A DNA stretch of 40,098 bases from JBBDIO01 sp040880365. GTDB taxonomy: Bacteria > Chloroflexota > Anaerolineae > Caldilineales > Caldilineaceae. Shown here piece by piece: positions 1 to 13,529 of this stretch (positions within the stretch are counted from its first letter, which is position 1; each line of letters starts with the position of its first letter). A program made the position numbers and the translations under genes. The stretch lies in NCBI GenBank assembly GCA_040880365.1, contig JBBDIO010000081.1:1-40098 (forward strand). Reading direction: 5' to 3'. A model generated the notes under the pieces. The model was not told where the DNA came from, did not search any database, and saw nothing but the letters and a program-made list of their open reading frames with translations.

Positions 1-8
1 ACAGGGTT

Positions 9-28
9 GTCACAGCAGGAGCTGTGAC
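9..28. repeat. REP-like small hairpin (copy 1)
   Basis: Perfect inverted repeat GTCACAGC-AGGA-GCTGTGAC: 8-bp stem, 4-nt loop. Read on the minus strand it is flanked as CGTAGGTCAC...GTGACAA. The same left flank and the same loop occur in the hairpins at 12207-12261, while the three loop-proximal base pairs differ but stay complementary. It lies downstream of gltB with no U-tract, so it is more likely a dispersed palindromic element than a terminator. Confidence 0.6.
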
Positions 29-120
29 CTACGCAAGAATTCAAAATCCTTGTAAGCAGCGCACTAGACTGCTTCGCTTGATAGCTATTCGTGGCGGCAA
101 CGCCATTTTGCAGACTCACC

Positions 121-150
121 GAATTGATCAAAGCCGAATTGATCAAAATC
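121..150. repeat. 15-bp tandem duplication
   Basis: GAATTGATCAAAGCC followed directly by GAATTGATCAAAATC (two 15-bp units, 13 of 15 identical) in the spacer 3' of gltB. It is one of several short tandem duplications in spacers of this window. Confidence 0.6.
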
Positions 151-194
151 GTCCAAATCATGCCACAGCGTGGCATCGTATGTTACGCTGTATG

Positions 195-5069
<4,875 letters not shown>

Positions 5070-5396
5070 AATAAGACTCCCTTCCTCATACAACCTCAAC
5101 AGGGGCGTGACCTGTGGGCAATGGCGCACGGGGAGAGTGCGTTCAGCCGGTTACGCTGAGATAATGAAACAATCACACTTGGTTCCTGGTTGCGCCCATC
5201 GCGTCGCGCGGTACAATGGGCCAGATAGAATGATCGTCATTGATCCGTGCCATATTTACTCAGAGAAAGGCTCTTTTGATACGCACTGTTGAAGACCTTC
5301 GTCGATGAAGGGATTGCGATTTCCATACTCAAAATCCCAATACTCAGACCCAAAACGTCCATAGTCGCGGGGGAAATTATCGCAGGGAGCGTGAAA
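5070..5396. other. spacer upstream of gltB, no gene seen
   Basis: About 330 bases between the end of the 5397-7391 gene and the gltB start. No convincing ORF, tRNA or terminator and no clear -35/-10 pair. On the minus strand the frame of the upstream gene stays open for about 47 codons after its TGA, reaching a TAA near 5260. This looks like chance but is noted. Confidence 0.5.
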
Positions 5397-7391
5397 TCAA
5401 TCTACGTCTTCCGCAGAATTTTGTCGAACTGCCACAAAAGCCGCGGCCAGGACAACCACTACGAATATGAACATGGACACAACGAAAACACTGTTAAAAC
5501 TCAAAAACCACAGCGTTTCCGCCGCTACTTCAGAGGGAGATCCCGACTTAGTATTCTGCTCGGTATCCTGGCTCGCCGTTGTTGCCGTGCCCCCATCCGT
5601 TGCCTGCGCAGGGGGCGGGGCAGCTTCTGGCGAATCGGCGTCGGGCGAGACAGGGTCGGGCTGGGCAACTTGCGTCTGCAACTCTGTCACCGTGGTTACA
5701 CCGGCGGCAATCTCTGCCACATAGCGTTCCCGTGCCAAGCTATCATCCAACCCACTGAGGAAATCCATCAGCCACAACAACTCAGCGTTCGACGTATCCG
5801 CGACGACATCCGCCAGATCTGCGCCCGGAATCAGCGCCAACAGGGTGGCAAGCGCCGTCACATCGAGATCGACAAGCCGAATTAGCACTTCATTATCTTC
5901 GATTGTGATAAATGTCGCAAGTTCCGCCGGAGCGAGATCACCCGGCTGCAAATGGCGATACAACCCCCGATTGGCAATGCGTTCCAGCGCATCGGGCACG
6001 CCACTGCGTTCGGCCACATCTACCCACATCAAGGTGGTATCCACCGCCCCCGTTGCCGCAAAAATCGTCACCGCGGCGTGTGACAGCGTTGCCAGCCGAT
6101 AAAATTCGCCATTCACAATCGCCTGATCCAGCACCGCCCGCCCAAAGTGATCCACATAGCTTTGGGTCAACACATTCAGTGTATCCAAATCGGCGAGTGG
6201 CGTACTCGCCAGGATGTTGCGATAGCCGGAATTTTCGGCTGCGACCGTGCAAAGCGCCGGACGGGTATTGCAAAAGGTCGTCCATTCGCCCATCAAAGCC
6301 AGCGCCAGCGTATTGGCGATCAGCGGAATTTCCTGCTCCAGCGTATCCGCCAGCACCGTGGCAATGTCCCCGCGGATCGCGATCTTCACTTCTTCTTCCA
6401 GCAGCGCGGATTCGATCTGGGGCAACGCGCCTTGCATCCCCGAAACCACATCCGTAATTATCAGCCCCAGGCCCAGAATCCACCCGGCATAGGGCACCAG
6501 CGACGCCCCGGCGCGCCCCAGAATGCGCGTGACCACGCGGCCTACCATGCGCCCGGCCAACGTCTTGCCCAGCGACTGCACAATCTGACGCGAGACCGCA
6601 CTGAGAATCAGAATCCCACCCCCGGCCAGCGCGCCCCGGTGCATTTCCACGGGCGAAAGCTCGCCGGTGGCGTCCACCTCCTCCAGCGCATCGGGTTCCA
6701 CGGCAATCAGTGCCTGGCGGGCAAACGAATCGTACAAATTATCGGCATAGGCAGTGCCCACAAAAGCCTGGAGACAGAGCAGCATAGATGTAGCCGACCG
6801 CGCCGACATAACTTCGATCTCATAGGCCAGATGCGCGGCCAGTTCCTCGCCTAATTCTTCCAGCGCCAGAGAAAATTCGGGCGAAGTCAGCACATCGCCG
6901 ACGACCTGCTCGGCCAATGCTTCGGCACGCGCGGGCACCCACGCCGTGGTGAACAACCAAAGACGCGCACCGATATCGGGCGGCGCCGCACTTGCCTCGG
7001 CCACCACGCGCCGCACCTGGGCATCAAAAATGGCGTCCATGTTCTGCGCCTGCCATTGCGAATCGACCAGCGTCGCAAAATTCAGGCCGCTGGTCGCATC
7101 CACCAACACGCCCGAAGCAATCGCCACCATTTCCTGTTCCACCAACTCGGCATCGGCGCGGTTACATTCTGCATAGGTATAGCGTTGCGCATTCTCCCCA
7201 GACAGTTCCTCGGACACCCCCCCAGTCAGGGGTGATACGGGCACAGGCGCAGCATCACTGGCAGGGTCATCAGTGACAGGGTCATCATTGGCCCAGACGG
7301 GCGCAGTGGTTTGCAGCAGAAGCCCAGCCAGCAATACCACGCTCACCCAAAATTGCCGCCCCGCTTTCCATCCGTTATTCATCAAATTCAA
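5397..7391 (-). CDS. secreted/membrane protein of unknown function, paralogue B
   Basis: Not recognised as a named family. 664 residues. Signal peptide at residues 1-34 (hydrophobic core, ends near PVWA), then a mostly helical Ala/Leu/Glu-rich body. A Gly/Arg/Val-rich amphipathic stretch at about 253-325 (repeated GR.xGR motifs, then GWILGLGL) is followed by further helical sequence, a Pro/Ser/Thr/Gln-rich linker (about 575-625) and one C-terminal membrane helix. It is clearly homologous to the product of 7781-9851: the motifs HRGALAGGG and GALPQI and two Cys (about C76 and C206) match. It starts with TTG at 7391 (AAAGGA about 9 nt upstream), only 6 nt after the YbjQ-family stop, so the three genes form one operon. 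Predicted location: outside the membrane, anchored by the C-terminal helix (inference). Confidence 0.85.
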   Translation of the reverse strand: MNLMNNGWKAGRQFWVSVVLLAGLLLQTTAPVWANDDPVTDDPASDAAPVPVSPLTGGVSEELSGENAQRYTYAECNRADAELVEQEMVAIASGVLVDATSGLNFATLVDSQWQAQNMDAIFDAQVRRVVAEASAAPPDIGARLWLFTTAWVPARAEALAEQVVGDVLTSPEFSLALEELGEELAAHLAYEIEVMSARSATSMLLCLQAFVGTAYADNLYDSFARQALIAVEPDALEEVDATGELSPVEMHRGALAGGGILILSAVSRQIVQSLGKTLAGRMVGRVVTRILGRAGASLVPYAGWILGLGLIITDVVSGMQGALPQIESALLEEEVKIAIRGDIATVLADTLEQEIPLIANTLALALMGEWTTFCNTRPALCTVAAENSGYRNILASTPLADLDTLNVLTQSYVDHFGRAVLDQAIVNGEFYRLATLSHAAVTIFAATGAVDTTLMWVDVAERSGVPDALERIANRGLYRHLQPGDLAPAELATFITIEDNEVLIRLVDLDVTALATLLALIPGADLADVVADTSNAELLWLMDFLSGLDDSLARERYVAEIAAGVTTVTELQTQVAQPDPVSPDADSPEAAPPPAQATDGGTATTASQDTEQNTKSGSPSEVAAETLWFLSFNSVFVVSMFIFVVVVLAAAFVAVRQNSAEDVD

Positions 7392-7397
7392 AATCGC

Positions 7398-7784
7398 CTA
7401 TCCTTTGCCCTGGCGCAGCCAAAACCCATTGCCATAGGCAATCACCTCAACGCCGCCTTCCACAACAACCGGATGCGAAATCTTCACCCCCACCACGCCG
7501 TCATAGCCTTTGGCCTGGGCTTTGGTCTGCAAATCGGCCAGCGCCGCATCGATTGCATTCTGGATCAGCTTTTCATAGTGGGTCATGCGCCCGCCCACCA
7601 GATTGCGGATATTTTCCCGAATATCGCGCACCACGTTCGCAGCCATCACCACCACCACGGTGAGCAGTTCGCCCACCTCTACTTCAGCAGTAACTTCACC
7701 TGTTTTAATATCGTCCCCGGTGGATGCCATCCGCAACGCACTGGGGGGAATCTGATCCAGCGCGATCAAAATCGGTGGCGTCAT
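7398..7784 (-). CDS. YbjQ/UPF0145 family protein
   Basis: 128 residues. The region VVRDIRENIRNLVGGRMTHYE followed by a long helix and YDGVVGVKI matches the YbjQ (UPF0145, formerly DUF74) fold: a small oligomeric alpha/beta protein of unclear function sometimes called heavy-metal-binding-like. The N-terminal 40 residues are less conserved. Start at ATG 7784 because it overlaps the upstream stop as ATGA, a classic translational-coupling junction; an in-frame GTG/ATG further upstream would lie inside the upstream gene. It sits between two paralogous membrane proteins, which suggests it works with them (inference). Confidence 0.8.
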   Translation of the reverse strand: MTPPILIALDQIPPSALRMASTGDDIKTGEVTAEVEVGELLTVVVVMAANVVRDIRENIRNLVGGRMTHYEKLIQNAIDAALADLQTKAQAKGYDGVVGVKISHPVVVEGGVEVIAYGNGFWLRQGKG

Positions 7785-9851
7785 TGAGGGGTCTGCCTGC
7801 CGCGCACACTGCGCACAATCGCCCGCGGCCATGCCGTGAGCCACAGCCACAGCGAATAGGCGACCGCCGACACCACCAGGAACAAGAATGTGCCCAGCCC
7901 CAGCGTGATAGGCCAGCCATATTTGTGCACAAAAAGCACCCGAGGCACCTGTCCTGAAAGGGCCGTCCACAGATCGCCGGGCAGCCGGTCCAATCCCGGT
8001 GCCGTGGATAAAAAGCGCAAGGCCGCGGGCAGATTTTCGCTGCGCGCCAACAGATCTACCAGATTTTCATCCTGCAAACGGGTCATCAAATCCGGCTGCT
8101 GCAACACCTGGGCCACCAGTTGATTGGCCTGGGCGGTGGGCATCTGTTCCACATAGCGCGCCAACCAGCCCAACTCGGCGGGCGAAAGCCGGGCCGCAAT
8201 CTCGCCCAGATTGGCGCTGGATACGGTCAACAGCACCTCAATCGCCGCGGGGTCCAGCAACATCAGGCGCGCCACCGCCGCGGGATCGTTCAGCCCAATC
8301 AAGCCCAGCAGCGTCTCCCGGCCCAGCGTTTGCGGGTCCTGGTGCTTATAAATTTCCAGCCCGACCACCTGATCCAGTTGCCCACCCGCCAGATTGGCCC
8401 ACGCCAACGGCGCATCCAGCGTGCCTGTGCTGCGCAGAATCTCCACGGCGGTGGGGGGCAGATTCAACAGCCGCGACAATTCGCCGTTGGCGACTGCGGC
8501 GTCAAATCCGGCGCGCCCCACAGTCGCGAGGATCACATTCACCAGCGTCGCCAGATAGCCCACATCCGCCGCGTCGCTCAACAGCGCCTTGAATTGGGCA
8601 TCTTCATTCGCCAGCGCCAGCACCTGCCCATATTTACGCTGAAAATCCTGCCATTCGGCATACAACTCTTCCGAAAGCTCGCGCGCCACCTGCGGCGCGG
8701 CCAGCCGCAATTCGGGTCCAATCTCGGCCACAATCGCGGCCTGGATGGCGTCTTTCACTTCTGCCGACTGCAAACCAATCTGAATTTGAGGCAACGCGCC
8801 GTCCGCCCCCTCCGAAAGGTCATAGACCAGCAAGCCAATGCCCACAATCCAGCCCAGCGCCGGAATCGCCGCCGCGCCGACTCTGCCCAACACGCGCCCG
8901 GCAACCCGTCCGGCCACGCGCCGCGCCAGGTCCTGCCCGATGCGCTGGACAATGCGCCCGGCAATCTGGCTCACAATGATGACGCCCACACCGCCCAGCG
9001 CGGCCCGATGCTGTCCCAGCACGGTCAACAGCCCGGTGTTCAGGTGGTCGTCCAGCGCCAGATCGGCCTGTTCTGCGCCCGCCCGCACTTCCTCGGCAAA
9101 TGCCGCCACAAAGGCTTGGGAATAGTTGCCGCCGATATAGGTTTGCAGGCAAAAAGTGGTCTGCGCGGCCGAAGCAGCAGAAAGTTCGGCAAATTCGGTC
9201 GCCACGGCCACCGCCACCACCTGGGCCAGGGTATCCATTGCGGCAGTGAACGCCTCCGACGCAAACGCATCGGTCGCAATCTCTGCCGTCAGCGCCTCGG
9301 CTTGCGCCGGAGACCAGCCCGTCAGGAAGCGCGCCAGCCAATCACGCCGGGCGCGCGCCGCATCCACGGCGTCTTCCACTGCGCGGTCAATCGCCGCATC
9401 CACCCGCAGAGCAGTCCACTCGCGGCGCACAATCGCGTCCAGGTCCAGCCCGGCTTCGCCCTGGGCAAAGACATCCTGGCTGATACGGTTCAGCTCATCG
9501 CGCAGCGCTTCGGGTTCCAGCGCATCACAATAGGCCAGATCCTCGCTAAANNNNNNNNNNNNNNNNNNNNNNNNNNNNNNNNNNNNNNNNNNNNNNNNNN
9601 NNNNNNNNNNNNNNNNNNNNNNNNNNNNNNNNNNNNNNNNNNNNNNNNNNCTGGGGTGCGCCACTCTGGGGTGCGCCACTCTGGGCCGAAACCAGGCCCG
9701 CGGGCGCAGCCAGCACCGACGCCGCAGGGGCCAACGCCAGCCACAAGGCCAGCACCGCCAGCATCACCAACCGCCACTTCATGCGCCTGTACAGTTCTGG
9801 CACAGCAGAAACCACTGTGGATTTCACTGTGGAATCCACAGTAGAAGCCAT
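7781..9851 (-). CDS. secreted/membrane protein of unknown function, paralogue A (broken by gap)
   Basis: First gene of the three-gene operon and homologue of 5397-7391. The N-terminal signal peptide is visible upstream of the gap (MKWRLVMLAVLALWLALAP), followed by SGAPQ repeats; after the gap the body resumes at EDLAYCDALEPEAL. It has the same Gly/Arg/Val-rich amphipathic stretch (GRVAGRVLGRVG, then GWIVGIGLLVYD) and the same two-Cys pattern (YCDAL, FCLQ). One C-terminal membrane helix (about 30 residues from the end) is followed by a basic tail. The two sides of the gap are in different frames if 100 Ns are taken literally, so the true gap length is unknown. Start uncertain: ATG 9851 follows a GGGGAGGG site at a long distance; ATG 9782 starts directly at the signal peptide with a weak site. 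Confidence 0.75.
9551..9650. other. assembly gap inside tandem repeat
   Basis: 100 Ns. The right flank (9651-9680) carries two copies of the 15-bp unit CTGGGGTGCGCCACT, encoding SGAPQ on the minus strand. The gap therefore probably reflects a longer run of this repeat that did not assemble. Confidence 0.9.
9799..9846. repeat. 12-bp x4 tandem repeat
   Basis: Four 12-bp units on the minus strand of the type TCCACAGTGAAA. They encode STVD-STVK-STVV-SAVP if the longer start at 9851 is used. Period and copy number equal the repeat at 22086-22133, which also sits next to a start codon. Confidence 0.7.
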
Positions 9852-9864
9852 AGAGAAAACAACT

Positions 9865-9888
9865 CCCTCCCCAGACGGTTGGGGAGGG
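9865..9888 (-). terminator. GC-rich hairpin: terminator or RBS-masking stem
   Basis: Minus strand CCCTCCCC-AACCGTCT-GGGGAGGG, an 8-bp perfect stem followed by AGTTGTTTTC. It could terminate the ilv-leu transcript (leuA stop is 112 nt upstream). Alternatively, since its right arm is the only strong Shine-Dalgarno-like sequence before ATG 9851, it could mask initiation of paralogue A. Confidence 0.45.
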
Positions 9889-9946
9889 TAGACACGGGGA
9901 CTATGCTGCATTAAATGCCTAGAAGCCAATCTGCCTCCAAATCGTA

Positions 9947-9994
9947 CACGCCTGCCGGATATCTCTCTTGCGCGCGGGCAATCCGGCAGGCGTG
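9947..9994 (-). terminator. inverted repeat just 3' of leuA
   Basis: Perfect 14-bp arms CACGCCTGCCGGAT and ATCCGGCAGGCGTG separated by 20 nt, 5 nt after the leuA stop. A strong stem but no U-tract follows, so it may be a Rho-type or 3'-stabilising structure rather than a simple intrinsic terminator. Confidence 0.5.
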
Positions 9995-9999
9995 CCGTG

Positions 10000-11787
10000 C
10001 TACTCGCGTTCCGCTTCGATATTCACCGCGGAGACTTGCTCATCCTGCACCGCCAGCGCTTTGTTCAAAGCCTGCATATAGGCCTTGGCGCTGGCGACAA
10101 TAATATCAGTATCGACGCCGCGCCCGCTGAACAGACGGCGGCGCGGGCGGCCTTGCGCCGTTTCCTTATAGCCCAGACTCTGGTCGGGCACCTCGATGCG
10201 AATGGTCACATCGCCATTGGCGTCGATGCCTTCGGTCACGGCCTGCACCAAAAATTCCACCAGATTGTTGCTCACGCCCACCACGCGGTTGATGCCTTTA
10301 TAAATCGCATCGACCGGCCCGGTGCCAAACCCGGCATCGGTCACAGTTTCGCCCGTGTCGTTGTTGCGCAGCGTCAGCACCGCGGTCGGGATCAGCGACG
10401 ACCCGCACTGCACCTGGATGTTGATCAGTTCCCAAATCTCCTTGGGCTGATAGATCTCATCGCCCACCAGCGCTTCCAGATCGGCGTCGGTCACGGTCTT
10501 TTTCTTATCCGCTACCTGCTTAAAACGCAGGAAGACCTCGTTCAGTTCATCCCGATCCAGATGATAGCCCATCTCTTCCAGCTTGCGGCGCAGCGCGTGG
10601 CGTCCGCTGTGTTTGCCCATCACCAACCGGCTCTGGTTCAGACCAATGGTCGAAGCGTCCATAATTTCATAGGTACGCTTGTTTTTCAACATGCCATCCT
10701 GGTGGATGCCCGCCTCGTGCGCAAACGCATTGGCCCCCACAATGGCCTTGTTGGGCTGAATCACCATGCCCGTATAGCGGCTCACCATATCGCTGGCGCG
10801 GTGGATTTCGGCGGTGATAATATTCGTTTCCAGATCGTAGACCGTCTGGCGCACATAGAGCGCCATCACGACCTCTTCCAGGCTGGTATTGCCGGCGCGC
10901 TCGCCAATGCCGTTCACAGTCACTTCGATCTGGCGCGCGCCGCTGTGGATGCCAATCAGCGAATTGGCCGTTGCCAGCCCCAAATCGTTGTGACAGTGGA
11001 CGCTGAAAATCACATCCTCGCCACCGGGCACATTCTCGCGCAGATGGCGAATCAGCTTGCCATATTCGTCGGGCGTCAGATAGCCCACCGTATCGGGAAT
11101 ATTCAGCGTAGTCGCGCCGGCGCGAATCGCGACTTCCAGCACCTGCACCAAAAACGCAGGATCGCTGCGTCCGGCATCTTCCGGGCTAAATTCCACATCC
11201 TGACACATGCTGCGGGCATATTCCACCATATCGCCCACCGCTTCCATCACTTCGCTGCGGCTCATGCGCAGCTTGTGTTCCATGTGAATATCGCTGGTGG
11301 CGATGAACGTATGGATGCGCGGGCGCACCGCCCCCTGCACCGCCTGCCACGCCTTTTCAATATCATTGCGATTGGCACGCGCCAGGCCCGTGATAGTCGG
11401 CGGCGCGGCCGGGTTGCCGTGCTTATCAATACGCACCTGGCGCCCAACAGTTTCCGCAATCATGCGCACGGCTTCCAGATCGCCGGGGCTGGCCGCGGGA
11501 AAACCGGCTTCCATAATATCCACACCCAGGCGGGCCAACTGCTGGGCAATATCCAGCTTTTCCTGGGTGTTCAGGGTCGCGCCGGGGCTTTGTTCGCCGT
11601 CGCGCAGCGTCGTATCAAAAACCAGCACCGTATTGCCGTGGGCAATGGCGCGGGCATAGACGGCCATGTCTTCAATGGCAAATTGGGATACATCTACATC
11701 TACCTCTACCGCAGGTTCGTCGCCGCTGGAACTATTGCTGGAGCCGTTGCTGCTGCCGTTGCTCGTACTGTTCATCTCGCTACTCAT
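10000..11787 (-). CDS. leuA: 2-isopropylmalate synthase
   Basis: First committed step of leucine synthesis: acetyl-CoA plus 2-oxoisovalerate gives 2-isopropylmalate. 595 residues. TIM-barrel catalytic domain with VFDTTLRDGEQ (metal/substrate loop) and SVHCHNDLG, then the linker helices and IHQDG. The C-terminal LeuA regulatory domain (allosteric leucine site) is present from about residue 440. The first roughly 30 residues are a low-complexity Ser/Asn/Gly run not found in the usual family. ATG 11787 follows AGGAG by 8 nt and overlaps the stop of a 69-codon ORF (ATGAGTAG), so coupled translation is likely. Last gene of the ilv operon. Confidence 0.96.
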   Translation of the reverse strand: MSSEMNSTSNGSSNGSSNSSSGDEPAVEVDVDVSQFAIEDMAVYARAIAHGNTVLVFDTTLRDGEQSPGATLNTQEKLDIAQQLARLGVDIMEAGFPAASPGDLEAVRMIAETVGRQVRIDKHGNPAAPPTITGLARANRNDIEKAWQAVQGAVRPRIHTFIATSDIHMEHKLRMSRSEVMEAVGDMVEYARSMCQDVEFSPEDAGRSDPAFLVQVLEVAIRAGATTLNIPDTVGYLTPDEYGKLIRHLRENVPGGEDVIFSVHCHNDLGLATANSLIGIHSGARQIEVTVNGIGERAGNTSLEEVVMALYVRQTVYDLETNIITAEIHRASDMVSRYTGMVIQPNKAIVGANAFAHEAGIHQDGMLKNKRTYEIMDASTIGLNQSRLVMGKHSGRHALRRKLEEMGYHLDRDELNEVFLRFKQVADKKKTVTDADLEALVGDEIYQPKEIWELINIQVQCGSSLIPTAVLTLRNNDTGETVTDAGFGTGPVDAIYKGINRVVGVSNNLVEFLVQAVTEGIDANGDVTIRIEVPDQSLGYKETAQGRPRRRLFSGRGVDTDIIVASAKAYMQALNKALAVQDEQVSAVNIEAERE

Positions 11788-11989
11788 GATCGTTTCTCCT
11801 GATAGCTGCCCCTTGCAGGGCCGGGTGCGATTGTTGAATGGTGATGCGTTGTCCGGGTATAGGTCCGGGTACAGGTGAGGTCACAAACTGTGTCCAAAGC
11901 CAGCAAATGCCTGCCCAACTTCCGGTCTCGACGCCAGGTACCCGCTGGCCGCCTTCCGGTCGCATAAGGTCGCTAAGACCATCTTCCAT
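11780..11989 (-). CDS. small ORF coupled to leuA
   Basis: 69 codons, no recognised family. It has one of the best ribosome sites in the window (GGGGGTGAG, 4 nt before this ATG if the intervening ATGA is not counted as the start; about 8 nt from the core), and its stop overlaps the leuA ATG by 8 nt. The product is Trp/Gly/Pro-containing (SWAGICWLW near residues 23-31), with no signal peptide or membrane span. It may be a leader that couples or gates leuA translation, or a genuine small protein; coding status is unproven. Confidence 0.4.
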   Translation of the reverse strand: MEDGLSDLMRPEGGQRVPGVETGSWAGICWLWTQFVTSPVPGPIPGQRITIQQSHPALQGAAIRRNDHE

Positions 11990-12066
11990 TCATCTCACCC
12001 CCTTTCAAGAACGCTGATCCGGGTTGCCACATGCCCCCACAGGCGAAAATGCGCAGGGAAAAATAC

Positions 12067-12155
12067 GTAGCTGGTAATGTGATACCCCGTAATTGTCATG
12101 ACACATGATTCCCACATGCCCTACCCGCTTACTGAATAAGCACATTACCAACTAC
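12067..12155 (-). promoter_or_regulatory. long-range stem in ilvC-leuA spacer
   Basis: In the minus-strand RNA GTAGTTGGTAATGTG pairs with CACATTACCAGCTAC over 15 consecutive positions, one of them a G-U wobble. The wobble becomes an A-C mismatch if the plus strand is read, so the structure fits an RNA of the ilv/leu direction. The 59-nt loop holds two small hairpins and a TGTCATGACA palindrome. A structured leader ahead of the small ORF and leuA is plausible. Confidence 0.45.
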
Positions 12156-12206
12156 CTGTTCTGCTAAACCGCTTTACTGCTCTGCAAACTTGAATTGTAC
12201 ATCTTT

Positions 12207-12261
12207 CGTAGGTCACGCCAGGAGGCGTGACCGCGTTTGTCACCGCTCCTGCGGTGACAAA
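12207..12261. repeat. REP-like twin hairpins (copies 2 and 3)
   Basis: Two adjacent perfect hairpins just after ilvC: GGTCACGCC-AGGA-GGCGTGACC (12211-12232) and TTTGTCACCGC-TCCT-GCGGTGACAAA (12236-12261). Both have 4-nt AGGA/TCCT loops and GTCAC/GTGAC stems, like the element at 9-28; copy 2 shares the CGTAGGTCAC flank with it. No U-tract follows. Confidence 0.65.
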
Positions 12262-12285
12262 CCTCACCGTCAAATAGCGTCTTAC

Positions 12286-13287
12286 CTAAACTTCCTTGGC
12301 GTTGAGGAACGTCATCATGCGGCGCAGGTCCTTGCCCACGGTTTCGAGCTGCATGGTCTGTTCGTCGTGGCGGGTCGCCAGCAGCTTCTTGGAGCCGCCG
12401 TGATACTCGTCCATCCACTCTTCGGCGAACGCGCCCGACTGGATTTCTGACAGAATTTCCTTCATGGTCGCGCGCACTTCGTCGTTCACAATCCGCGGCC
12501 CGGTCTTATAATCGCCCCATTCCGCCGTATCGCTCACGCTATAGCGCATATAGCTCAACCCGCCCTGATACATGAGGTCAACAATAAGCTTCAGCTCGTG
12601 CAGACATTCGAAATAGGCAATTTCGGGCTGATAGCCGGCATCCACCAGCGTCTGGAAGGCAGCCTTGACCAATTCGCTCACGCCACCACACAGCACAACC
12701 TGCTCGCCAAAGAGATCGGTTTCGGTTTCTTCGGTGAAGGTAGTTTCCAGCACACCGGCGCGGGTGCTGCCGATGCCCTTGGCATAGGCCAGCGCATTCT
12801 GCAACGCATTACCGGTAGCATCCTGGTGAATCGCCACCAGCGCGGGCACGCCCGAACCTTCGACGAAGACCTCGCGCACACGGTGCCCCGGCGCTTTGGG
12901 CGCAACCATCGACACATCTACATTGGCGGGCGGCACAATAAACCCATAGCGAATGTTGAAGCCGTGGGCAAACATGAGCGTATCGCCGTCCTTCAGATTG
13001 GGCGCAATGTCATTTTCATAGACTTTGCCCTGCACCGGATCGGGCAGCGTCATCATAATGAAATCCGCCTCGGCCGCGGCCTGGGCGCTAGTCACCACGC
13101 GCAAGCCATCGGCTTCGGCCTTGGCCCAGCTCTTGCTGCCTTCATACAGACCGACACGCACATCCACACCGCTATCCTGCAAGCTCAGCGCGTGGGCATG
13201 TCCCTGGCTGCCATATCCAATGATTGCAACCTTTTTCCCTGCAAGACGGCCCAGGTCGGCCTGGTTTTCGTAATAAATTTTAGCCAT
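12286..13287 (-). CDS. ilvC: ketol-acid reductoisomerase (class I)
   Basis: Converts acetolactate or acetohydroxybutyrate to the dihydroxy acid with NADPH and Mg2+. 333 residues, typical of the short class I form. Rossmann motif GYGSQGHAHALSLQDSG at about 24-40 with the cofactor-specificity loop GLYEGSKSW. C-terminal knotted domain with the metal ligands in the GEQVVLCGG region and in FECLHELKLIVDLMYQGG. ATG 13287 with GGAAGG upstream at a somewhat long spacing. A 242-nt spacer separates it from ilvN and carries a hairpin. Confidence 0.98.
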   Translation of the reverse strand: MAKIYYENQADLGRLAGKKVAIIGYGSQGHAHALSLQDSGVDVRVGLYEGSKSWAKAEADGLRVVTSAQAAAEADFIMMTLPDPVQGKVYENDIAPNLKDGDTLMFAHGFNIRYGFIVPPANVDVSMVAPKAPGHRVREVFVEGSGVPALVAIHQDATGNALQNALAYAKGIGSTRAGVLETTFTEETETDLFGEQVVLCGGVSELVKAAFQTLVDAGYQPEIAYFECLHELKLIVDLMYQGGLSYMRYSVSDTAEWGDYKTGPRIVNDEVRATMKEILSEIQSGAFAEEWMDEYHGGSKKLLATRHDEQTMQLETVGKDLRRMMTFLNAKEV

Positions 13288-13377
13288 GAGCGAATTTTAC
13301 CTTCCGGTTTTGTGAAAAATTGTAAAAATCCTGAGAATTTCGTTTATTTGAATCGGGTATCTGCCAGGCACGCATCC

Positions 13378-13448
13378 GTAGGCAGGCAATGGGCAGTTCG
13401 GCCCAGATTGCCCGGCCTTGCCTTGCCCAATAACCAATGCCCGCCTAC
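13378..13448 (-). promoter_or_regulatory. stem-loop in ilvN-ilvC spacer
   Basis: In the minus-strand RNA GTAGGCGGGCA pairs with TGCCTGCCTAC (11 bp, one G-U wobble) around a 49-nt loop that has an inner TGGGCA/TGCCCA stem. No U-tract. It may set relative expression of ilvC or protect a processed 5' end (inference). Confidence 0.35.
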
Positions 13449-13529
13449 TTGATACCTTCAGATTACCCGATCTTCAACATCCTTGCCACAGTCACCAGAT
13501 GTGTCATCCAGTGGGTCGCCAGGGGTGGA

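Noticed and set aside
5250..5396. In-frame 47-codon extension after the TGA of the 5397-7391 gene (reads DYGRFGSEYWDFEYGNRNPF in part)
   Set aside because: An open stretch of this length is not rare by chance, no readthrough signal or separate start is visible, and the paralogue ends without it.
5611..7400. Several plus-strand open frames opposite the 5397-9851 operon
   Set aside because: Antisense shadows with no start signals and no recognisable protein features.
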